This document shows, piece by piece, positions 33,658 through 42,968 of a stretch of 53,924 bases of DNA (the stretch's first letter is position 1; each line of letters starts with the position of its first letter). The stretch is from Bordetella parapertussis. GTDB taxonomy: Bacteria; Pseudomonadota; Gammaproteobacteria; Burkholderiales; SG8-41. The position numbers and the translations under genes were made by a program. The notes under the pieces were generated by a model. The model saw nothing but the letters and a program-made list of their open reading frames with translations. It made no database searches and was not told the origin of the DNA. Where the stretch lies: the NCBI GenBank assembly GCA_945870465.1, contig CAMBSS010000005.1:1-53924 (forward strand). Reading direction: 5' to 3'.

Positions 33658-33697
33658 GTTGGTTCTCGTTGGCTTGTCGACTTTGAAGTTGCGCTAG
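33542..33697 (+). CDS. 51-residue ORF carrying a second copy of the last MraY transmembrane helix
   Basis: ATG 33542, 7 bases after the mraY stop, to TAG 33697. The first ~27 residues (MSEADNGLISAEANLQRKLS then a basic stretch) match nothing I know. From residue 28 it reads [20 protein letters not shown] then LKLR, against [20 protein letters not shown] then TLKLR at the end of MraY. Of the final 13 residues 12 are identical, but only two codons (TTG, AAG) are. It could be an expressed small membrane protein that packs with MraY, or the original mraY end left behind by an insertion. Ribosome-binding site (AAGAG) is weak. Confidence 0.5.
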   Translation: MSEADNGLISAEANLQRKLSAQRGRSQNQPVRFGIITMMLVLVGLSTLKLR

Positions 33698-33720
33698 GAA
33701 GCAGACGCAGATGAACGCAC

Positions 33721-35100
33721 ATGGATTTGAGGGGTAAAAAAGTCTTGGTACTCGGACTGGGCGATACCGGGCTGTCGATGGCGCGCTGGCTCAGGCGGCG
33801 CGGCGCCATCGTATCGGTCGCCGATACGCGCGCCGCACCGCCGCACGCGGCGACGCTGGCGCGCGAACTGCCCGATGTAGCGTTCGAGCACGGGGATTTT
33901 CGCGAGGCGAGCCTGCGCGCAGCCGAATTGATCGCGATCAGTCCCGGCATCGATCGCCGCACGCCGGCAGTGGCGGCGGCGATCCGGCGCGGTACGCCGG
34001 TAGCGGGCGACATCGAATTCTTTTTGCAGGCGTTGCCGCAACACGCGCGCCCGCTGCCGCGCATCGTCGCGGTGACCGGTACCAATGGCAAGAGCACGAC
34101 CACGCAAATGGCAGGTGATATCTGCGCCGCCGCGGGGCATGACATCGTGGTCGCCGGCAATATCGGCACGCCCGTGCTGGATACGCTCACCGCGATCGAG
34201 AACGGCAGGGCCGCGCCGAGTGCTTTCGTGCTCGAGTTGTCGAGTTTCCAGCTCGAGAGCACGGCGAGCCTCAATGCTGATGCGGCGACTATGCTGAACC
34301 TGTCGGAAGATCATCTCGACCGCTACGACGGCATGGCCGATTACGCAGCGGCCAAGGCGCGCGTGTTCCACGGCGATGGCGCGCAGGTGCTGAATCGCGA
34401 CGACACGCGAAGCGCGGCGATGGCTTTGCCTGGCCGCGAGGTGTTGAGTTTCGGCCTTGATGCGCCGGATTCCGACCGTGCATGGGGCATTGCGCAGCGC
34501 GACGGCAAAATATGGCTCGCGCGCGGCGACCGCACGTTGATGGCGGTCGATGAATTGCCGATTGCTGGACTGCATAACGCGGCGAATGCGCTGGCGGCCG
34601 GTGCTTTGTGTCACGCCATCGGTGTTGCAGATGCACCCATCGTCAAAGGTTGGCGCGAATTCAAGGGACTGCCGCATCGCGTCGAAAAAGTCGCCGCCAT
34701 CGACGGCGTCAATTATTACGATGACTCCAAGGGCACCAACGTGGGTTCCACGGTGGCGGCGCTGAACGGCTTTACCCAGCCGGTGGTGCTGATCGCCGGC
34801 GGCGACGGCAAAGGCCAGGATTTCAGTCCGCTGCGCGAACCCGTCAAGCGCCGCGCGCGTGCCGTGGTGCTGATCGGCCGCGACCGCGAACAGATTGCCA
34901 TTGCCATCGCCGGCAGCGGTGTCGCGATCGAACGCGCCGGCGACATGGTGGCGGCGGTGCGGCTGGCGCGCGCAGCTAGCCGCAGCGGCGACGCCGTGCT
35001 GCTGTCGCCGGCGTGCGCGAGCTACGACATGTTCAAAAACTACGGGCACCGCGGTGAAGTGTTCGCCGATGCGGTGAGAAAAGAGGTGGTCCGTGGCTGA
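33721..35100 (+). CDS. murD: UDP-N-acetylmuramoyl-L-alanine--D-glutamate ligase
   Basis: 459 residues: N-terminal Rossmann [19 protein letters not shown] loop [52 protein letters not shown] and [16 protein letters not shown]. Adds D-glutamate to UDP-MurNAc-L-Ala. Start ATG 33721 has no strong Shine-Dalgarno; the 23 bases before it follow the mraY-tail ORF. Its end overlaps ftsW by 8 bases. Confidence 0.97.
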   Translation: MDLRGKKVLVLGLGDTGLSMARWLRRRGAIVSVADTRAAPPHAATLARELPDVAFEHGDFREASLRAAELIAISPGIDRRTPAVAAAIRRGTPVAGDIEFFLQALPQHARPLPRIVAVTGTNGKSTTTQMAGDICAAAGHDIVVAGNIGTPVLDTLTAIENGRAAPSAFVLELSSFQLESTASLNADAATMLNLSEDHLDRYDGMADYAAAKARVFHGDGAQVLNRDDTRSAAMALPGREVLSFGLDAPDSDRAWGIAQRDGKIWLARGDRTLMAVDELPIAGLHNAANALAAGALCHAIGVADAPIVKGWREFKGLPHRVEKVAAIDGVNYYDDSKGTNVGSTVAALNGFTQPVVLIAGGDGKGQDFSPLREPVKRRARAVVLIGRDREQIAIAIAGSGVAIERAGDMVAAVRLARAASRSGDAVLLSPACASYDMFKNYGHRGEVFADAVRKEVVRG

Positions 35101-36271
35101 GGCGAGCACGATGTTCTATGCCGATGTGAAAAGCCGTCCGCCGCCCGGGGAGTTCGACCGCGCGCTCGCGTGGAGCGCAACTGCGTTGCTGGCACTGGGC
35201 CTCGTGATGGTCTATTCGTCGTCGATCGCGATTGCCGAAGCGAGCCGCGTCAGTGGCCAGCAACCCACTTACTACCTGATGCGGCACGGCATGTTCCTCG
35301 CACTCAGTCTTTTCATGGCGACGGTCGCTTTCCAGCTGCCGACGCGCGTGTGGCAAAAAGCGGCGCCCTACCTGTTCCTCTTTGGCGCCGGCCTGCTCGT
35401 GCTTGTTTTGGTGCCGGGCGTAGGGCGCGAAGTCAACGGCAGCCAGCGCTGGCTGTCGCTGTATCTCTTCAATCTGCAGCCGTCCGAACTGATGAAGCTG
35501 TTCGCGGTGCTTTACGCGGCCGACTACACGGTGCGCAAGTCGGATTACATGCATAGCCTGACCAAGGGATTTCTGCCGCTTTTCATAGTCATGCTTCTGG
35601 TCGGCGGGCTATTGCTGGGCGAGCCGGATTTCGGCGCGTTCGCCGTCTTCACAGTCATCGCCATGGGCATATTGTTTTTGGGCGGCGTGAACTGGAAACC
35701 GTTCGCCGGACTCATCGTGCTCCTGCTCATCGGCTTCGTGCTGCTCATTTGGCTGTCGCCGTACCGCATGCAGCGGGTGGTGGGCTTCATGGATCCGTGG
35801 GCCGACCCGTTCGGCAAAGGCTACCAACTGTCGCACGCTCTGATCGCGTTCGGCCGCGGCGAATGGCTGGGCGTCGGGCTCGGCGGCAGTGTCGAAAAAC
35901 TTTTTTATCTGCCCGAAGCGCATACCGATTTTCTGCTCGCAGTGATCGCCGAGGAACTCGGTTTCGCCGGCGTCGCACTGGTGATTGCACTGTTCGTAAC
36001 TATGGTCGTGCGCGCGTTCGCGATCGGCCGCCAGGCTGCGGCACTTGAGCGCAATTTCCCCGCGCTGGTCGCGCAGGGCATAGGCCTGTGGCTGGGCGTG
36101 CAGGCGATCATCAACATGGGCGTCAATATGGGCGTGTTGCCGACCAAGGGCCTGACACTGCCGTTGCTGTCGTTCGGCGGCAGCGGTATCGCCGCCAATT
36201 GCTGCGCGCTCGCCGTCCTGTTGAGAGTGGACTGGGAGAACAGGCAGCTCTTGAGAGGTGTGAAAGTATGA
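35093..36271 (+). CDS. ftsW: peptidoglycan glycosyltransferase FtsW
   Basis: 392 residues, SEDS family with about ten membrane helices: [80 protein letters not shown] and the FtsW/RodA end [20 protein letters not shown]. Polymerises lipid II at the septum with FtsI. GTG start at 35093 overlaps murD; an internal ATG at codon 7 is a possible alternative. Stop overlaps murG (ATGA). Confidence 0.96.
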   Translation: MAEASTMFYADVKSRPPPGEFDRALAWSATALLALGLVMVYSSSIAIAEASRVSGQQPTYYLMRHGMFLALSLFMATVAFQLPTRVWQKAAPYLFLFGAGLLVLVLVPGVGREVNGSQRWLSLYLFNLQPSELMKLFAVLYAADYTVRKSDYMHSLTKGFLPLFIVMLLVGGLLLGEPDFGAFAVFTVIAMGILFLGGVNWKPFAGLIVLLLIGFVLLIWLSPYRMQRVVGFMDPWADPFGKGYQLSHALIAFGRGEWLGVGLGGSVEKLFYLPEAHTDFLLAVIAEELGFAGVALVIALFVTMVVRAFAIGRQAAALERNFPALVAQGIGLWLGVQAIINMGVNMGVLPTKGLTLPLLSFGGSGIAANCCALAVLLRVDWENRQLLRGVKV

Positions 36272-36302
36272 CCGTCTCACTCCTCTCGCCTCCCGCCTCT
36301 CG
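36253..36302. repeat. inverted/heptamer repeat at the ftsW-murG junction
   Basis: GAGAGGTGTGA (36253-36263) and TCACTCCTCTC (36277-36287) pair at 10 of 11 positions around the ATGA overlap. CCTCTCG-CCTCCCG-CCTCTCG units at 36282-36302 encode the first residues of MurG (SPPAS). Confidence 0.6.
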
Positions 36303-37365
36303 AACCATAATGATCATGGCGGGCGGCACCGGCGGCCATATATTCCCCGCATTGTCGCTAGCCGAAAATCTGCGCACGCAGGGCTGGAACATCGTCTGGC
36401 TAGGTGCGAAGACCGGGATGGAAGCAACACTCGTTGCGCCCAAGGGTTATACGATGGCGTGGATCAGCATGACCGGAGTGCGCGGCAAAAGCCTGCTGCG
36501 CCTCGCGTTGCTGCCGCTCGATTTGCTGATCGCATTCTGGCAAAGCGCACGCGCCATTTTCACGCACCGACCGGACGTCGTGCTCGGTATGGGCGGCTAT
36601 GTGTCGTTTCCGGGCGGCATGATGGCGTCGCTGCTGAATCGTCCGCTGGTGATCCATGAACAGAATTCTATAGCCGGCCTCGCCAATAAAGTGCTCGCGA
36701 AAGTTGCGGATCGCGTGCTGGCTGGATTTCCAGCGCCGTTCGGCGCGTCGACGGCGGTCATCTGGACGGGCAATCCGGTGCGCAATGAAATCACCGGCAT
36801 TGCCGCGCCCGAGGCGCGTTATCGCGCACGCAGCGGCGTACTGCGGCTCACCGTCATTGGCGGCAGCCTGGGCGCGCAGGCGCTGAACGAAACCGTGCCG
36901 CAGGCGCTGGCCCTGTTGCCGGCGGCCGAGCGTCCGCTGGTCACGCATCAGTCGGGTGAGCGTCATATCGCGCAGATCCAGGACAATTATCAGCGCGCCG
37001 GTGTCACGGCGACGCTGGTACCGTTTATTGCCGACATGGCGGCGCAGTATGCGAACGCCGATCTCATCATCTGCCGCGCCGGCGCCTTGACCATTGCTGA
37101 ACTCGCCGCCGCCGGTATCGCCAGCGTGCTGGTGCCGTTCCCGCACGCCGTTGACGATCATCAGACGCACAACGCGCGTTTCCTCAGCGAGCCCGGCGCC
37201 GCGGTGCTGGTGCCGCAGGGCGAGTTCACCGCGCAAAAGCTTGCATCGTTGCTCAGTGGTTTTACGCGCGAAGCCTTGCTTGCGATGGCGCAGAAAGCAC
37301 GTAACTTAGGTAAGCCGGACGCAACCCAAGCCGTAGCTTCGGAATGCATGAGGTTGGCCGCATGA
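36268..37365 (+). CDS. murG: UDP-GlcNAc--MurNAc-pentapeptide-lipid GlcNAc transferase
   Basis: 365 residues. GT28 fold: [62 protein letters not shown] and [20 protein letters not shown]. Makes lipid II on the inner face of the membrane. The usual protein begins about at [10 protein letters not shown]; here about 11 extra residues ([11 protein letters not shown]) come from the heptamer repeat at the junction. Stop overlaps the ATG of the truncated murC copy, not the real murC. Confidence 0.97.
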   Translation: MTVSLLSPPASRTIMIMAGGTGGHIFPALSLAENLRTQGWNIVWLGAKTGMEATLVAPKGYTMAWISMTGVRGKSLLRLALLPLDLLIAFWQSARAIFTHRPDVVLGMGGYVSFPGGMMASLLNRPLVIHEQNSIAGLANKVLAKVADRVLAGFPAPFGASTAVIWTGNPVRNEITGIAAPEARYRARSGVLRLTVIGGSLGAQALNETVPQALALLPAAERPLVTHQSGERHIAQIQDNYQRAGVTATLVPFIADMAAQYANADLIICRAGALTIAELAAAGIASVLVPFPHAVDDHQTHNARFLSEPGAAVLVPQGEFTAQKLASLLSGFTREALLAMAQKARNLGKPDATQAVASECMRLAA

Positions 37366-37523
37366 GATACAAAGTCAAACGCGTGCACTTTGTGGGTATA
37401 GGCGGGACCGACACGAGCAGGAAGCAGGGGCCCGTCGCCTTTGGGGCGACGGGATGCGACCGGCCGCGAGTGGCGTCGGCCGCCGGTTTTACCGTGCCCA
37501 TCCGTGCGGGTGGTGCGCGATGA
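37362..37523 (+). pseudogene. 53-codon ORF starting with a duplicate of the murC 5' end
   Basis: ATG 37362 overlaps the murG stop (ATGA). The first 15 residues, [15 protein letters not shown], equal the start of MurC; the ORF then reads through foreign sequence ([16 protein letters not shown]...) containing a perfect hairpin (CCCGTCGCC, 37431-37439, with GGCGACGGG, 37445-37453) and stops at 37521-37523, overlapping the ATG of true murC (ATGA). It acts at least as a coupling ORF between murG and murC. A broken copy of the murC start is the simplest description. Confidence 0.6.
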
Positions 37524-37563
37524 GATACAAAGTCAAACGCGTGCATTTCGTTGGTATAGGCGG
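37362..37563 (+). repeat. 44-base direct repeat of the murC start, 158 bases apart
   Basis: 37362-37405 and 37520-37563 match at 41 of 44 bases. The three differences are CAC/CAT, TTT/TTC and GTG/GTT, all silent. The first 26 bases are identical. Confidence 0.85.
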
Positions 37564-38935
37564 TTCGGGGATGAGCGGCATCGCCGAAGTGCTGCTCAAT
37601 CTCGGTTTCGACGTGAGCGGTTCGGACCTGAATGACAGCAGCGTGACGCAGCGACTGAAATCGCTCGGCGCCAAAGTCGTGAAAGGGCACGCCGCAGAAA
37701 ACATCTCGGCGGCCGATGCGGTCGTGATCTCGAGCGCGGTTAAAGACGACAATCCGGAAGTCGTGGCGGCGCGCGCGCACAAGATCCCGGTGGTGCCGCG
37801 CGCGATGATGCTGGCCGAGCTGATGCGGCTGAAGCAGGGCATCGCGGTCGCCGGCACGCACGGCAAAACGACGACGACCAGCCTGGTGGCGAGCATTCTG
37901 GCCGAAGCCGGCATGGACCCGACGTTTGTGATCGGCGGGCGGCTGGAGGCGGCGGGCTCTCACGCCAAGCTCGGCAGCGGCGAATTCATCGTCGTCGAGG
38001 CCGACGAATCGGACGCTTCGTTTCTGTATCTCGCGCCGGTGCTCTCGGTGGTCACCAATATAGACGCCGACCACATGGAGACCTACGGCCATTACTTCGG
38101 CCGCCTGCGCCAGGCCTTCCTCGACTTCGTGCAGCGCCTGCCGTTCTACGGCACCGCGGTGTTGTGTGTCGATGACCCTAATGTGCGCGAAATCATGCCG
38201 GCCGTAACGAAACCGATCACGACCTACGGTCTGTCTGAAGCCGCGCAAATACGCGCCGTCGATCTCAAGCCCGATGCGGGGCGCATGCGCTTTCGCGTAA
38301 CGCGCAGCGACGCGCGCGGCAATAAGCTGCCCGATCTCGAAGTAGTGCTCAACCTTGCCGGCGCGCACAACGTGCTGAACGCGCTGGCGGCGATAGCGGT
38401 CGGCATGGAAGTCGGCGCGCCGGATGCTGCCATCGTCAAGGCGCTGGCGGATTTCAAAGGCGTGGGCCGCCGCTTCCAGCGTTATGGCGAAGTGCTACTC
38501 GATCCCGACAACAAAGCGGGCGGCCACTACACGCTGATCGACGATTACGGCCATCACCCGGCGGAAATGGCGGCAACGCTCGCCGCGGCGCGCGGCGCGT
38601 TTCCGGGCCGCCGCATCGTGCTCGCGTTCCAGCCGCACCGTTACACGCGCACACGCGATTGCTTCGAGGATTTCGTGCGGGTGCTTTCCACCGTCGACGC
38701 ACTTCTGCTCACCGAAGTTTATGCGGCAGGCGAAACGCCGATAGTCGCTGCCGATGGCCGTGCGCTGGTGCGCGCAGTGCGCGTGCAGGGCAAGGTGGAA
38801 CCGGTATTCGTCGAGAAAGTCGCAGACTTTCCGGACGCAGTGAGCAATGCGGTACGCAACGGCGACGTCGTGCTGGTCATGGGTGCGGGTTCGATCGGTG
38901 CGGTACCCGCGATGCTGAGCGGCGGGCAACGGTGA
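37520..38935 (+). CDS. murC: UDP-N-acetylmuramate--L-alanine ligase
   Basis: 471 residues from ATG 37520. [21 protein letters not shown] loop [42 protein letters not shown] and [17 protein letters not shown] identify MurC, which adds L-alanine to UDP-MurNAc. The frame stays open upstream to 37454 through the insert, but the duplicated start and the ATGA overlap favour 37520. The gene is complete and all Mur ligase motifs are kept. Confidence 0.97.
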   Translation: MRYKVKRVHFVGIGGSGMSGIAEVLLNLGFDVSGSDLNDSSVTQRLKSLGAKVVKGHAAENISAADAVVISSAVKDDNPEVVAARAHKIPVVPRAMMLAELMRLKQGIAVAGTHGKTTTTSLVASILAEAGMDPTFVIGGRLEAAGSHAKLGSGEFIVVEADESDASFLYLAPVLSVVTNIDADHMETYGHYFGRLRQAFLDFVQRLPFYGTAVLCVDDPNVREIMPAVTKPITTYGLSEAAQIRAVDLKPDAGRMRFRVTRSDARGNKLPDLEVVLNLAGAHNVLNALAAIAVGMEVGAPDAAIVKALADFKGVGRRFQRYGEVLLDPDNKAGGHYTLIDDYGHHPAEMAATLAAARGAFPGRRIVLAFQPHRYTRTRDCFEDFVRVLSTVDALLLTEVYAAGETPIVAADGRALVRAVRVQGKVEPVFVEKVADFPDAVSNAVRNGDVVLVMGAGSIGAVPAMLSGGQR

Positions 38936-38945
38936 TGCGAACGCG

Positions 38946-39866
38946 ATGAACATGGCGGACCAGAAAAATCTGTTGTGGGGCGAAGCGCGGCGCAACGAGC
39001 CGATGGCACGCCACACGAGCTGGCGCGCGGGCGGCAGCGCAGAGCGTGCCTACATGCCGGTCGATCTCGAAGATATGCGCCTCTTTCTCGCATCGTTGCC
39101 GCGCCACGAGCCGGTTTACGTGGTCGGGCTCGGCAGCAATCTGCTGGTGCGCGACGGCGGCCTGCGCGGCACTGTCATTTTTACGCATGGCGCATTGAAG
39201 GAAATCCGCTCCGAAGGCAATGCGATCTACGCCGAGGCCGGCGTACCGAACCCGAAGCTGGCGCGGTTCGCGGCGATGCACGAACTGGTCGGCGCGGAAT
39301 TCATGGCCGGCATACCCGGCACGGTCGGCGGCGCGCTGACGATGAACGCCGGTTGCTACGGCGGCGAGGCCTGGGGCATCGTCGAAAGCGTCACCACGCT
39401 GGACCGCACCGGCCAGCTGCACCAGCGCACGCCGGCCAACTACGAAATCGGCTACCGCAGCGTGAAGCTGCGCGACGGCGGGGAGGAATGGTTCGCGGCG
39501 GCGCGCTTCAAGCTGCCGCCCGGCGACGGCGTGAAGTCGCGCGCCACCATCAAGCAATTGCTCGAGCGCCGCATCGCCGCCCAGCCGCTCAATATACCGA
39601 ATGCCGGTTCGGTGTTTCGCAACCCGCCGAACGACCATGCGGCGCGCCTGATCGAAGCCTGCGGGCTCAAGGGCCGCGCGCTGGGCGGCGCCATGATCTC
39701 GGAGAAACACGCCAATTTCATCGTCAATACCGGTCATGCGCGCGCCGCCGACATCGAGACGCTGATCGAGACCGCGCACAGCGCAGTGCTGGAGAAGTTC
39801 GGCATCGATCTCGAACGCGAAGTACGCATTATTGGAGAGGCGAAAGCCGAGAGGGGAGAGGCGTGA
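38946..39866 (+). CDS. murB: UDP-N-acetylenolpyruvoylglucosamine reductase
   Basis: 306 residues. FAD-binding signatures [65 protein letters not shown], and [20 protein letters not shown] and [15 protein letters not shown]. It reduces UDP-GlcNAc-enolpyruvate to UDP-MurNAc with NADPH. The type I MurB loop is present. Its last residues ([10 protein letters not shown]) are encoded by the purine arm of a junction repeat. Confidence 0.96.
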   Translation: MNMADQKNLLWGEARRNEPMARHTSWRAGGSAERAYMPVDLEDMRLFLASLPRHEPVYVVGLGSNLLVRDGGLRGTVIFTHGALKEIRSEGNAIYAEAGVPNPKLARFAAMHELVGAEFMAGIPGTVGGALTMNAGCYGGEAWGIVESVTTLDRTGQLHQRTPANYEIGYRSVKLRDGGEEWFAAARFKLPPGDGVKSRATIKQLLERRIAAQPLNIPNAGSVFRNPPNDHAARLIEACGLKGRALGGAMISEKHANFIVNTGHARAADIETLIETAHSAVLEKFGIDLEREVRIIGEAKAERGEA

Positions 39867-39941
39867 AATCCTCCGTCCATATCCCGTCTGGCTGGAGAAC
39901 AGTATGAATACGCCTCTCGCCTTCCGCCTCTCGCCTCTCGA
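39835..39941. repeat. inverted heptamer repeat at the murB-ddl junction
   Basis: Purine arm 39835-39863 in the end of murB and pyrimidine arm 39910-39940 (CCTCTCG, CCTTCCG, CCTCTCG, CCTCTCG) in the start of ddl. The inner ends GAGAGGCGT and ACGCCTCTC pair perfectly, with about 45 bases between. Both arms are translated. Confidence 0.7.
39863..39907 (+). CDS. 14-codon bridging ORF between murB and ddl
   Basis: GTG 39863 overlaps the murB stop (GTGA); the ORF ends at TGA 39905-39907, overlapping the ddl ATG (ATGA). Peptide [14 protein letters not shown]. Most likely a coupling device spanning the loop of the inverted repeat. Confidence 0.3.
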   Translation: MKSSVHIPSGWRTV

Positions 39942-40845
39942 TTTTGGGAAGGTCGCGGTCCTCATGGGCGGCCGCTCGGCGGAAAGGGAGATTTCCCTGC
40001 TCTCGGGCAACGCGGTGCTGGCAGGGCTGCGCCGCAAAGGCGTGGATGCGCACGCTTTCGACCCGTCCGAGCGCTCGTTGTTCGAATTGAAAAGCGACGG
40101 CTACGCGCGCGTGTTTCTCGCGTTGCATGGCCGTTATGGCGAAGACGGCACGGTGCAGGGCGCGCTCGAGTTGATGGAAGTTCCGTATACCGGCAGTGGC
40201 GTGATGGCGTCCGCGCTGTGCCTCGATAAATTGCGCACCAAGCTGATCTGGCTCGCCAGCGACATCCCGACGCCGCGCTACGCAGTGCTGACGGCACAGA
40301 GTGATTGGGCGAAGGTCGCTAAAGATCTCGGGCTGCCGCTGGTAGTGAAGCCCGCGCATGAAGGGTCAAGCATCGGGCTTACCAAGGTGGCATCGGTCGA
40401 AAAGATCGAAGCTGCGTATGAACTCGCGGCAAAGTGCGACACGCTGGTGATCGCCGAAGAATTTATCGGCGGCCGCGAGCTTACTGCCGCGTTCATCGAC
40501 GACCGTGCCCTGCCGCTGATCCGCATCGAGGCGCCGCAGGGCAACTACGACTACCAGCACAAATATTTCAGCGACGACACGCAGTACCACTGTCCGAGCG
40601 GTCTGCCCGCGGCGCAGGAGCAGGTGCTGCAGGCGACCGTCATGCGCGCTGCCGCCGCGCTTGGTTGCGCCGGGTGGGGACGCGCCGATCTCATGCTGCG
40701 TGACGACGGCAAGGCATTTCTGCTGGAGATGAATACCACGCCGGGCATGACCGGACATTCGCTGGTGCCGATGGCGGCGCGCGTTGCCGGCATTGAGTTC
40801 GATGATCTGGTAGTAAAAATTCTGGAGTTGGCCCATGTGGGATAA
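39904..40845 (+). CDS. ddlB: D-alanine--D-alanine ligase
   Basis: 313 residues from ATG 39904. ATP-grasp fold: [62 protein letters not shown] and [16 protein letters not shown]. Makes D-Ala-D-Ala for MurF. A longer frame exists upstream in murB but the bridging ORF and ATGA overlap mark the start. The first ten residues ([11 protein letters not shown]) are repeat-encoded and absent from most relatives. Overlaps ftsQ by 11 bases. Confidence 0.96.
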   Translation: MNTPLAFRLSPLDFGKVAVLMGGRSAEREISLLSGNAVLAGLRRKGVDAHAFDPSERSLFELKSDGYARVFLALHGRYGEDGTVQGALELMEVPYTGSGVMASALCLDKLRTKLIWLASDIPTPRYAVLTAQSDWAKVAKDLGLPLVVKPAHEGSSIGLTKVASVEKIEAAYELAAKCDTLVIAEEFIGGRELTAAFIDDRALPLIRIEAPQGNYDYQHKYFSDDTQYHCPSGLPAAQEQVLQATVMRAAAALGCAGWGRADLMLRDDGKAFLLEMNTTPGMTGHSLVPMAARVAGIEFDDLVVKILELAHVG

Positions 40846-41599
40846 GCCCGACATTCTGAATGGCGTGGCGAACGCATTCTTCGCTGCAGCGTTTCTGCTG
40901 GTCGCGTATGCGACGGTGCACTACGCGATGCGGCTGCCGGGATTTCCGCTGCGTGAAGTGCGCATCATGAACGAGTTGAGGCACGTGACGTCCGAGCAGA
41001 TCGAGGTAATAGTTGCGCGTGAACTGCAGGGCAATTTCTTCACGGTCGATCTGGAGCGTGCGCGCGCCGGATTCGAAAAGTTGCCGTGGGCGCGCAGCGT
41101 CAACGTGCGGCGCCAGTGGCCGGACCGCATCGAGGTCGCGCTGGAAGAGCACGTGCCGCTCGGACGCTGGGGCAGTGCCGCGCTGGTCGATACCTATGGC
41201 GATCTGTTTGCTGCAGCTTATGACGGCAGCCTGCCGTCGTTTGTCGGCCCGCCCGGCAGCGCCAAGGAAATCGCCATCCAATACGGGTACTTCCAGCGCA
41301 GCCTGGGTGCCATCGGACTGACGCCCGTGCAGGTCCAGGTGTCGGCGCGCCGCGCGTGGCAGGTGCGGCTGGCCAGCGGCATCACGCTTCAACTGGGGCG
41401 CGAAAGTATCGAAGCGCGGCTCGACCGCTTTATCGCGGTTTACCCGCGCACGGTCGGCCGCCTGCAGCGCCGCCTGACTTACGTCGATCTACGTTACCCC
41501 AACGGTTTTGCCGTGGGCATACCCGAACTCGCGCACGAGCAGGCAGACAAACCGCGAATTGACAAAACCACGCGCAAACCCGCGCGCGCGGCCGGCTGA
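40835..41599 (+). CDS. ftsQ: cell division protein FtsQ
   Basis: 254 residues: cytoplasmic start, membrane helix ([19 protein letters not shown]), POTRA domain ([20 protein letters not shown]) and beta domain ([36 protein letters not shown]). Links FtsL/FtsB to the early divisome. GGAG precedes the ATG inside ddl. The C-terminal tail is basic. Confidence 0.95.
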   Translation: MWDKPDILNGVANAFFAAAFLLVAYATVHYAMRLPGFPLREVRIMNELRHVTSEQIEVIVARELQGNFFTVDLERARAGFEKLPWARSVNVRRQWPDRIEVALEEHVPLGRWGSAALVDTYGDLFAAAYDGSLPSFVGPPGSAKEIAIQYGYFQRSLGAIGLTPVQVQVSARRAWQVRLASGITLQLGRESIEARLDRFIAVYPRTVGRLQRRLTYVDLRYPNGFAVGIPELAHEQADKPRIDKTTRKPARAAG

Positions 41600-41615
41600 C
41601 AGTAAAGAGGAATTG

Positions 41616-42854
41616 ATGAGCAAGGCCAAAGAAACCAAGCACCTGATCGTCGGTCTCGATATCGGCACGTCGAAGATCGCGGCGATCGTCGCCGAAGTCA
41701 AACCGGACGGCGGCATCGAAATCATCGGCATGGGTGGGCATCCGTCGAAAGGCCTGCGCAAGGGCGTGGTCGTCAACATCGAAGCGACGGTCAACGCGAT
41801 CCAGCGCGCCCTCGAAGAGGCCGAATTGATGGCGGACTGCAAGATCAGCGAGGTTTACACCGGCATCGCGGGCAGCCATATCAAGAGCATCAATTCGCGC
41901 GGCATGGTGGCGATCAAGGACCGCGAAGTGACGCAGCAGGACGTTGAGCGCGTGATCGAGACCGCTAAGGCGATTCCGATCCCGACCGACCAGCAGGTGC
42001 TGCACATACTGAACCAGGAGTTCATCGTCGACGGCCAGGGCGACGTGCGCGAACCGCTCGGCATGAGCGGCGTGCGCCTGGAAGTCAATGTGCACATCGT
42101 CACCGGCGCGGTTTCGGCGGCGCAGAACATAATCAAGTGCGTACGTCGCTGCGGGCTCGAAGTGAATGACCTGATCCTGCAGCCGCTCGCATCGGCCACG
42201 GCGGTGCTGTCGGAAGACGAGAAAGACCTCGGCGTGTGCCTGGTCGATATCGGCGGCGGCACCACCGACATCGCGATCTTCACGCAGGGCGCGATCCGCC
42301 ACACTGGCGTGATTCCGATCGCCGGCGACCAGATTACCAACGACATCGCGATGGCGCTGCGCACGCCGACCAAGGACGCGGAGGACATCAAACGCCGCTA
42401 CGGTTGCGCCTTGAAGCAACTCGCCGACCCTCAGCACATGGTGGAAGTACCGGGCATAGGCGAGCGCAGTGCGCGCCAGTTGTCGCGCCAGACGCTCGCC
42501 GAAGTGATCGAGCCGCGCATCGAGGAGCTTTATTCACTGGTGCAGGCGGACTTGCGCCGCTCGGGTTACGAAGAATTGCTGTCGTCGGGGATCGTGCTGA
42601 CCGGCGGTTCGAGTTCGATGCAGGGCATGGTCGAGCTCGGTGAAGAAATCTTTCACATGCCGGTGCGCATCGGCCAGCCGCAGTACCACGGCGGGCTGTC
42701 GGAAGTGGTGCGCAATCCGCGCTACGCGACCGCGGTGGGCCTGCTGATGCTCGGCTTGCAGCAGGAGCGGCAGCACGATCTCGCGCATGCGCAACTGGGT
42801 TCGCTGGCGGGACTGATCGATCGCATGAAGAGCTGGTTCAAGGGAAATTTTTGA
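41616..42854 (+). CDS. ftsA: cell division protein FtsA
   Basis: 412 residues from ATG 41616 (AAAGAGG upstream). Actin-like ATPase: LIVGLDIGTSKIAAIVAEV, the 1C/SHS2 insert (RKGVVVNIEATVNAIQRALEEAE), LVDIGGGTTDIAIFTQG and GIVLTGGSSSMQGM, with the C-terminal membrane-targeting amphipathic helix (GLIDRMKSWFKGNF). Tethers FtsZ to the membrane. Confidence 0.97.
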   Translation: MSKAKETKHLIVGLDIGTSKIAAIVAEVKPDGGIEIIGMGGHPSKGLRKGVVVNIEATVNAIQRALEEAELMADCKISEVYTGIAGSHIKSINSRGMVAIKDREVTQQDVERVIETAKAIPIPTDQQVLHILNQEFIVDGQGDVREPLGMSGVRLEVNVHIVTGAVSAAQNIIKCVRRCGLEVNDLILQPLASATAVLSEDEKDLGVCLVDIGGGTTDIAIFTQGAIRHTGVIPIAGDQITNDIAMALRTPTKDAEDIKRRYGCALKQLADPQHMVEVPGIGERSARQLSRQTLAEVIEPRIEELYSLVQADLRRSGYEELLSSGIVLTGGSSSMQGMVELGEEIFHMPVRIGQPQYHGGLSEVVRNPRYATAVGLLMLGLQQERQHDLAHAQLGSLAGLIDRMKSWFKGNF

Positions 42855-42968
42855 AAGGCGGGTATGCGTAACGGCGTGCACAGGAAGCAACAGCGGGCGC
42901 AGGGATTTGGAATTGGAGTGCGCAGCATTTCGCAGTTTTTGTTTTTACTTTAGTCACAGGAGGCAACT

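Noticed and set aside
37431..37453. Hairpin in the murC insert as an intrinsic terminator
   Set aside because: Strong stem but no T-tract follows, and essential genes lie downstream in the same operon.
42864..42953. 30-codon ORF between ftsA and ftsZ as another bridging ORF
   Set aside because: It does not overlap either neighbour's stop or start, ends 15 bases before ftsZ, and ftsZ has its own strong ribosome-binding site.
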